A stretch of 64,000 nt of DNA from Oidiodendron maius Zn (taxonomy: Eukaryota; Ascomycota; Leotiomycetes; Myxotrichaceae), in assembly GCA_000827325.1 (NCBI GenBank), contig KN832870.1:5084001-5148000 (forward strand). Direction: 5' to 3'. Below, one piece after another: positions 59,065 through 64,000 of the stretch. Made by a program: the position numbers and the translations under genes. The notes under the pieces are model-generated. The model had not been told where the DNA came from. It saw nothing but the letters and a program-made list of their open reading frames with translations, and searched no databases. The number at the start of each line of letters is the position of its first letter. Positions within the stretch are counted from its first letter, which is position 1.

Positions 59065-59829
59065 ATGAAAGATATCAACCTGGCCGGGCTCTGGGCCCAA
59101 ATAGCCAACGATTATCCCCCAGGATTGATCGAGTTCGGCGCCACGATCTTGAGCCAACTGGTAGGATTCTGGCTGGTCTGCTCCATCTATCTCGTCATCG
59201 ATCTGACTTTCCCTCAATTCTCCAACCGGCACAAGCTCCAGAGCGAGCGGCGCCAGCCGTCCTGGGCCGCCATCAAGGAATGCATATGGCACGTCCTCAT
59301 CGGGACCATCTCCTCTGAAGCCATCCACTTCTCCATACTGTATCTCCAGGACTTCCGCTTCTCCTTCTTCACCACCACGCCCGGCCTCCCTCCACTCGGC
59401 GAGGTCGCGACGCACTGCCTGATCGCGCTGATTGCGCGCGAAGTGCTCTTCTACACCTCGCATCGCGCCCTGCACCATCCGCGGATCTACGCCCAGATCC
59501 ACAAGCAGCATCATAAGTTCACGGCGCCCATGGCCTTTGCAGCGCAATACGCGCACCCGATCGAGCACTTGCTCGCGAACACGATTCCCATCGTGCTCCC
59601 CATGATGCTCATGCACTCGCACGTCCTCACGTTCTCGCTCTTCCTGACGTCCCAACTGATCGAGACATCAAGCGTGCACAGTGGGTATGATTTCGCGGCC
59701 GCACGCGCGCATGATTTGCATCATGAGAAGTTCAGGATGAATTATGGCGCGATCGGGATGATGGACTGGTTGTGTGGGACGGATGTTGAGGGGTGGGATA
59801 AGCCGAAGGGAGAGAAGAAGAATGCTTGA
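59065..59829 (+). CDS. Fatty-acid-hydroxylase superfamily (sterol desaturase-like) membrane enzyme
   Basis: A single exon of 254 residues, near the family's usual length. All three histidine groups for the di-iron centre are visible: SHRALHH at about residue 135, HKQHHKF at about 150, and HDLHHEKF at about 225. They lie among hydrophobic stretches ([34 protein letters not shown]). Enzymes of this superfamily hydroxylate or desaturate sterols, sphingoid bases, alkanes or secondary metabolites at the ER membrane. Sequence alone does not show the substrate. The coding sequence is clearly GC-rich compared with the AT-rich DNA on both sides and has no intron. It ends about 30 bp before repeat copy B. 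Its position beside a PKS relic and an exporter hints at secondary metabolism; this is inference. Confidence 0.88.
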   Translation: MKDINLAGLWAQIANDYPPGLIEFGATILSQLVGFWLVCSIYLVIDLTFPQFSNRHKLQSERRQPSWAAIKECIWHVLIGTISSEAIHFSILYLQDFRFSFFTTTPGLPPLGEVATHCLIALIAREVLFYTSHRALHHPRIYAQIHKQHHKFTAPMAFAAQYAHPIEHLLANTIPIVLPMMLMHSHVLTFSLFLTSQLIETSSVHSGYDFAAARAHDLHHEKFRMNYGAIGMMDWLCGTDVEGWDKPKGEKKNA

Positions 59830-59860
59830 TCATGTTATGGGAGTGAGTGTCATAAGGTAT

Positions 59861-60031
59861 CAGGGTGGCGATTGCAGTTGCCAGACAGAAGGACAGGTTG
59901 GTATTGGCGTCTGTCACACTATACAGTATGTTGAATATTAAAATGTATCATTGAATGTCTCCTCAGGGATAGTATATTCTCTCTTAAAAATATTTAAGAA
60001 AACGTAACCAACTAAAATCGCCTGTTTTAAT
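59861..60031 (-). repeat. Dispersed repeat, copy B (inverted partner at 55157-55326)
   Basis: Reverse-complement copy of repeat A, beginning about 30 bp after the hydroxylase stop. Differences are largely transitions with a few small indels. Together A and B frame a 4.5-kb segment with the reticulon gene, the fold-back element and the hydroxylase gene. Confidence 0.8.
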
Positions 60032-60262
60032 AGCAAATTCTGCGCTGGTATTATGGTTAAAGTAGAGTTTACTATTGCTAGAGGGACAAAGGGGCCTTGT
60101 ATATTCTTTAAGGAGTGGGTATTAATTTAGAGGTCTATAATACGCACGTCTTAAGCCGAGTCTAGGAATACTATACTTAAAATCTAGGCTCTATTTAATT
60201 GCAAGACACAATGCAGGGTCAGTTCTTGCGATACCAACGACAACTTGTGCGCTAGCTGGCTC
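60032..60262. other. AT-rich spacer
   Basis: A 231-bp AT-rich stretch between repeat copy B and the PKS relic; probably old repetitive DNA. No coding signal. Confidence 0.35.
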
Positions 60263-62248
60263 TTAAGAAATTGGGTCGAGAATCGCTTGGTTGAGGAGAG
60301 CAAATAAGGCCTCGAGTTTCATACAGTCAAATCCTTGTCTGCGGGCATGAGCGGCTGCTGAAGTATTCTCCGCTGCATAACCTTCGGATGCAACGCTGCT
60401 TAGATCGATAGTACGAACCGGGAGATTGAGAGAAGCTCGGTACCGTGCGAAGGCGTCTTGGAAAGTTCCGCCCGCAGCATAGTTGCTTTTGACCTCGAGA
60501 ACCAACTATACCAACTGCGCTAGACAAAGAAGTCTAAGTTGCCTCCAAATGCTGAATGGAGATTCCATGTCCCGGCGACCTTTGGCTGAAGTGCTGCTTG
60601 CCACTGGGCATGGGTCATATTTGACACCACTGAGTCCTGCATATTTTGTCAAATCTAGAAATATCAACTCTCCTGGAGAGACATACCCGTAGATCCATAG
60701 CTCCTTGTACCACCCCTCGAATAGGGATTTCAGGCGTTAGATATTTCAGTCTTTCGATATCTTCAAGCTTAGCTACACTTCCCAGGTGTATGGTCAACTC
60801 CACGCCTGCATCCCGCATCTCCTTCACAAATGCCTCTTTAATCGATCCTTCGGCGCCAGAACGAGAGAGAGACATAATATGCCTCGCACCTAGCTTAACA
60901 AGATATCTAATTACTGCTCTACCGAGCCCTCCAAGACCACCCGTAACAAGATAAGTGCTTTCGTGGTTCAATTTGGCCAACGAGGGCTTTTGAGGCTGAA
61001 TCTTCAAAAAATCAATCATACACATTCAATATAGAGCCAACTCGCTGCTAGTTACCTTAACTTGAGACTGTAGATCAATCTCCACTATGAGTTTTCCCAT
61101 ATGTTTTCCTGTCTGCATGAGACGAAATGAGGGCTCCAGTTTCGAGACCGCATTGAACTCAAGTCTTCCAGCTGGCCCATAGCAATCATCCGGTTCTTGA
61201 AGTTCAGTGCAACCATCTTGACTTGGATGCGAACCTCGTCCGCATTGGGTGATCTATTATGGAACGTGCTATCCTTCCAGAAGAGAGTCTCTAAGAGGCC
61301 AGGGGTCTCGATTTCCAAGCTCAAGGCTCGGTCAGCTTGATTCAGAGTGCCAAATCTTGGCCGGTTCTCGCATAAGCTGCTTCGCATGAAATCCTCCAAT
61401 GGAGAGTCTTCAACAAGGCGCGGAATTATAGTTATCCCATCATGTACGGCATATTCAAACTCTGGTAAGTATGTCTCTGTAAACAGTAATTGATCCGGAA
61501 TATTTTAAATGTCTTGTGCCATACTCAGTGGGCAACTACTTATTGGATCCAGGTCAAGCGTAGTAAAGTTCAATGAGTGGTCCTCGGACCGCATTGTTCT
61601 CGACAGGCCAGTGGTAAGAGCCTTGTCAGGGTCACAAGACTCAACTGAAGCACCTCTCGTAACCCAGAGAATTCCCTTCGCTTTGAGACACATGTTCTTA
61701 AATACCATGAAATCTAGCGCGGAGCATGATGCTAAAAAGGCTGTTACAATATCCAAAAGAACAACACAGAAGATATCGGATGGATCCAGTTTATGGATGG
61801 ATGAGCATTGAACCTTAACAAACTTCTTCGTCTTGGCAATGATCTCGGACAGTGCATCTCCTATAACCATCTCATCTTCGTTGCAAACAATAGTTATAGC
61901 ATCAGCATAGGTTGGTGTAGTCTGAGATACCGCCGTAGCTATCATCAAGCTGAGTTCATTTTCCTTTGGCAATTCATAATCCTTCAGGGATATATCGATT
62001 CCGGAAAATCCTATTCTGTTCAGCGCCTCGTTCCAGGCCACCAATCCTAATAAAGGGGAATCTGGCCGACCATCTGAAGAACCTAGCCACCATCCAGGCA
62101 GAGAGCCAAACATAAGAGGCAATGCTGTGGTGCAATGCAGAGCCGAAATTTCTCTTGCGGAACTCGTCGCATCCAAGCCAGGCACGTTGTACTGGAGACA
62201 ATCTATAAGATTACGGACATGTCCATGGCTCCCCTCCACGGTAGTCAC
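60263..62248 (-). pseudogene. Relic of a highly reducing polyketide synthase (3' part)
   Basis: On the minus strand, separate stretches match consecutive regions of a fungal highly reducing PKS. They are the methyltransferase-to-enoylreductase linker (about 62250-61505, with LPGWWLG), the start of an enoylreductase (61400-61085, with VALNFKNRM), the ketoreductase Rossmann core (61025-60615, with YLVTGGLGGLGRAVIRYL) and the ketoreductase end (60505-60263, with NYAAGGTFQDAFARYR). The ketosynthase, acyltransferase, dehydratase and acyl-carrier parts are absent from the window. The coding region is interrupted in several places and the enoylreductase is mostly missing. It is a fossil gene, moderately old judging from how well the motifs survive. 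Confidence 0.85.
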
Positions 62249-62584
62249 TGGGGAGCTCGAATAGAAAATGCTTGCGCAATGAGGATTCCGAGAATTTTCG
62301 TTGTTGACGGTGAAGCAATAATATTGCCCCGATTACCTGATGGAGGAATAGAGTTTAGCACTCATCTTCCCATTGAGGCATTAAATGCGCTCAAAACAGA
62401 CACTGAATTTACAAGATATATGCAATTTCGGTGCTCCTAATATTTTTTTAACACGGAAAGAGATAGAGTGGCGGAGAGCGATGGGTTAATTGGTAGATGT
62501 TTCTAGAATCTCACATGAGCAAACGAACTTATGTTAACAGCCAAAGCTCACTATACTATATTTCACGCATACCTTCATGTTTTA
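62249..62584. other. Spacer
   Basis: 336 bp between the PKS relic and the transporter gene. It may contain further unrecognisable PKS-derived sequence; I cannot identify any. Confidence 0.35.
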
Positions 62585-64000
62585 TTATCTTTTATCAACA
62601 GATTTTCCTCCCTTTGCAGTTTCACTCCCGCTACTTCGACTCTTCTCTAGCCTAAGGCTCATCTCCTCCATTCTCTTCGACCTAACTCTCTGCAATGACA
62701 GGGGCAATTCCCCTTCCTCTGGCAGCTCTCGCTCCGCCTCACCGCTCGAGTGTGTTCTCCTCCTCCGTAAGCCTTCTTGAGATCGGTTAAAAGTCGATCC
62801 GCGTCGCACCGATGGTATCATCCTAGTTTCGGTCGTTCCGGGTTCTGGAACAGTATCAAGAAGCTCGTCTCGCTCGACTTGGTCCATGGACGCTGGCGTT
62901 GTAGGCTGGGCCCCTGCCTCCTCTTCCGCCACGTTCCTCGCACTGCCTGTAATCCGAGCCACATAGTCCCTATAGGTTGGCCTCGTAAGTAAGCCACTGC
63001 GAAACTCATTTACCCCAACCAGTAATTTTACTAAATCAATCAACTCTTCCAGATACTCAATGATCTCAATTTGCCCAGCGCTGGCAGCATTCCAGCTCAA
63101 ATACTTCTGTCTGACAACTCGTTTCACCATTGTCAGTTCCATTTCGCTTCGTCCACTGTCTTGATTATGGTCGATAGAAGACGGGATCCTGAAGGTCATG
63201 ACTTCTCTGACTCGGTTTACCATCCTCAGATGCGCAAGGCGTGCAGATGGAAAGAATTGTGGAAGGGGGAGCTTTGTTATGAGCGCCTCGCGAACGGCAA
63301 ATAGGTTGAGTGTTATTGCGCCCGCAATATTCCGCCGGTACGGATATACTTCAGCATTTAGTTCTTCAAGCACGCCGGAGCCATATTCCTGCCGCATATA
63401 TAGCATATTGTCCATTCTGTCAACAATAGAATGTAAAACATAGAGTATTTCGGTATAGATTAACGCCATGCCCTTAAAAGACCCTTTGAGGCGTGGTTCA
63501 GTGGCACAAAATGGGAGGAATGTCTGAGCAGCCGCTAAAGCACCTTCTGCTTTCCCTTTCGCACGCCAAAAGCGTTCAAATACGGCAGCAGACTGAGGAT
63601 CAATATTGGTCTCCGTCTCAATGCCATACGCTAGACACCCTTCCATTTTGCCGATTTGACGCATGGAGGCTGCGAGAGACTCAACGAGTCTGTCCCTAGC
63701 TCTGACCGGAAAAAGGACGACTTCCACGATCAAAGCTACAGCCCCACCAATGAGAAATGCAATCAGTCGTTTGAGAAAAGTCTCGGTGGCCGTGCCAGGG
63801 ACGGTTTGATCGACAGTAGCGAGGAGGACGATACACATAGAGATTATTGAAACCATTCCAGCTTTAACATATGGCGAATTAAGCATGACATACGCAGAAG
63901 GAACAATTCCAATAACCAACATCACAACACCTACAATTCGATCCCCATCCCGAGCTCCATAAGCAGCGTAGCCCCAAAGGCAGCCTAATGTTGTACCGAC
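62585..64000 (-). CDS. FUSC/Bre4-type membrane transporter, 5' part beyond the window
   Basis: The frame is open from the window edge (64000) to the stop at 62585, giving the C-terminal 471 residues. The visible N-terminal part has hydrophobic helices (CLWGYAAYGA, VVMLVIGIVPSAYVML, AGMVSIISMCIVLLAT, LIAFLIGGAVALIVEVVLFPV). These match the second membrane half of fungal Bre4-like/aromatic-acid-exporter proteins, which carry the C-terminal DUF2421-type cytosolic domain. RARDRLVESLAASMRQI right after the last helix is typical. The end is Ser/Arg-rich and disordered. Relatives include fusaric-acid-resistance-type exporters and the S. pombe brefeldin-A sensitivity protein. Substrate unknown; its place next to a PKS relic is suggestive only. 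Confidence 0.85.
   Translation of the reverse strand, partial: VGTTLGCLWGYAAYGARDGDRIVGVVMLVIGIVPSAYVMLNSPYVKAGMVSIISMCIVLLATVDQTVPGTATETFLKRLIAFLIGGAVALIVEVVLFPVRARDRLVESLAASMRQIGKMEGCLAYGIETETNIDPQSAAVFERFWRAKGKAEGALAAAQTFLPFCATEPRLKGSFKGMALIYTEILYVLHSIVDRMDNMLYMRQEYGSGVLEELNAEVYPYRRNIAGAITLNLFAVREALITKLPLPQFFPSARLAHLRMVNRVREVMTFRIPSSIDHNQDSGRSEMELTMVKRVVRQKYLSWNAASAGQIEIIEYLEELIDLVKLLVGVNEFRSGLLTRPTYRDYVARITGSARNVAEEEAGAQPTTPASMDQVERDELLDTVPEPGTTETRMIPSVRRGSTFNRSQEGLRRRRTHSSGEAERELPEEGELPLSLQRVRSKRMEEMSLRLEKSRSSGSETAKGGKSVDKR

Noticed and set aside
58936-59655. A 239-codon minus-strand frame rich in Arg and Glu
   Set aside because: It is the antisense shadow of the GC-rich hydroxylase gene, which has all three histidine boxes on the plus strand.

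Overview
The window is nuclear DNA from a filamentous ascomycete (Pezizomycotina; perhaps a leotiomycete, though that is only an impression). The evidence is dense genes on both strands, introns of about 50-70 bp with GTANGT-like donors and YAG/AAG acceptors, Zn2Cys6 and APSES transcription factors, a fungal EED (Polycomb) subunit, and filamentous-fungal carbohydrate enzymes. All exon structures below were worked out by hand from reading frame, splice signals and family motifs, and each multi-exon model closes in frame. I found no tRNA, rRNA, CRISPR array or bacterial-type operon.

Layout. 0-5.5 kb: a zinc-cluster-less transcription-factor-domain protein, a small six-exon beta-carbonic anhydrase, and a Zn2Cys6 regulator with an 'ERAYALQR' middle-homology motif. 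5.5-7.2 kb: degraded DNA and a doubtful Cys/His-rich ORF. 7.2-16 kb: ADE8 (purine synthesis), then a sugar-use block made of an MFS alpha-glucoside-type transporter, a secreted GH127 enzyme and a secreted GH49 dextranase/isopullulanase-type enzyme. 17-34 kb is mostly housekeeping: the PRC2 subunit EED, a membrane protein disulfide isomerase, TDP1, acyl-CoA-binding protein, a MAPEG-family protein, a VPS62-like protein, a second transcription-factor-domain protein and a TBC Rab-GAP. 34-49 kb: topoisomerase II, an Xbp1-like APSES factor after a 2.8-kb intergenic region, the co-chaperone CNS1/TTC4, a glutathione transferase and an AIF/AMID-like flavoprotein.

49-64 kb is more accessory. It holds a repeat-rich coiled-coil protein, a 775-aa FAD monooxygenase fused in frame to an acetoacetate-decarboxylase domain, an SDR without the usual YxxxK, a reticulon and a small GC-rich fatty-acid-hydroxylase-type gene. 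The last two lie between two inverted copies of a ~170-bp repeat, with a ~410-bp fold-back (MITE-like) element between them. The window ends with a decayed highly reducing PKS relic and the start-truncated end of a FUSC/Bre4-type membrane transporter.

The most interesting items are the monooxygenase-decarboxylase fusion, the transporter-GH127-GH49 block, and the repeat-framed 55-60 kb segment beside the PKS relic.
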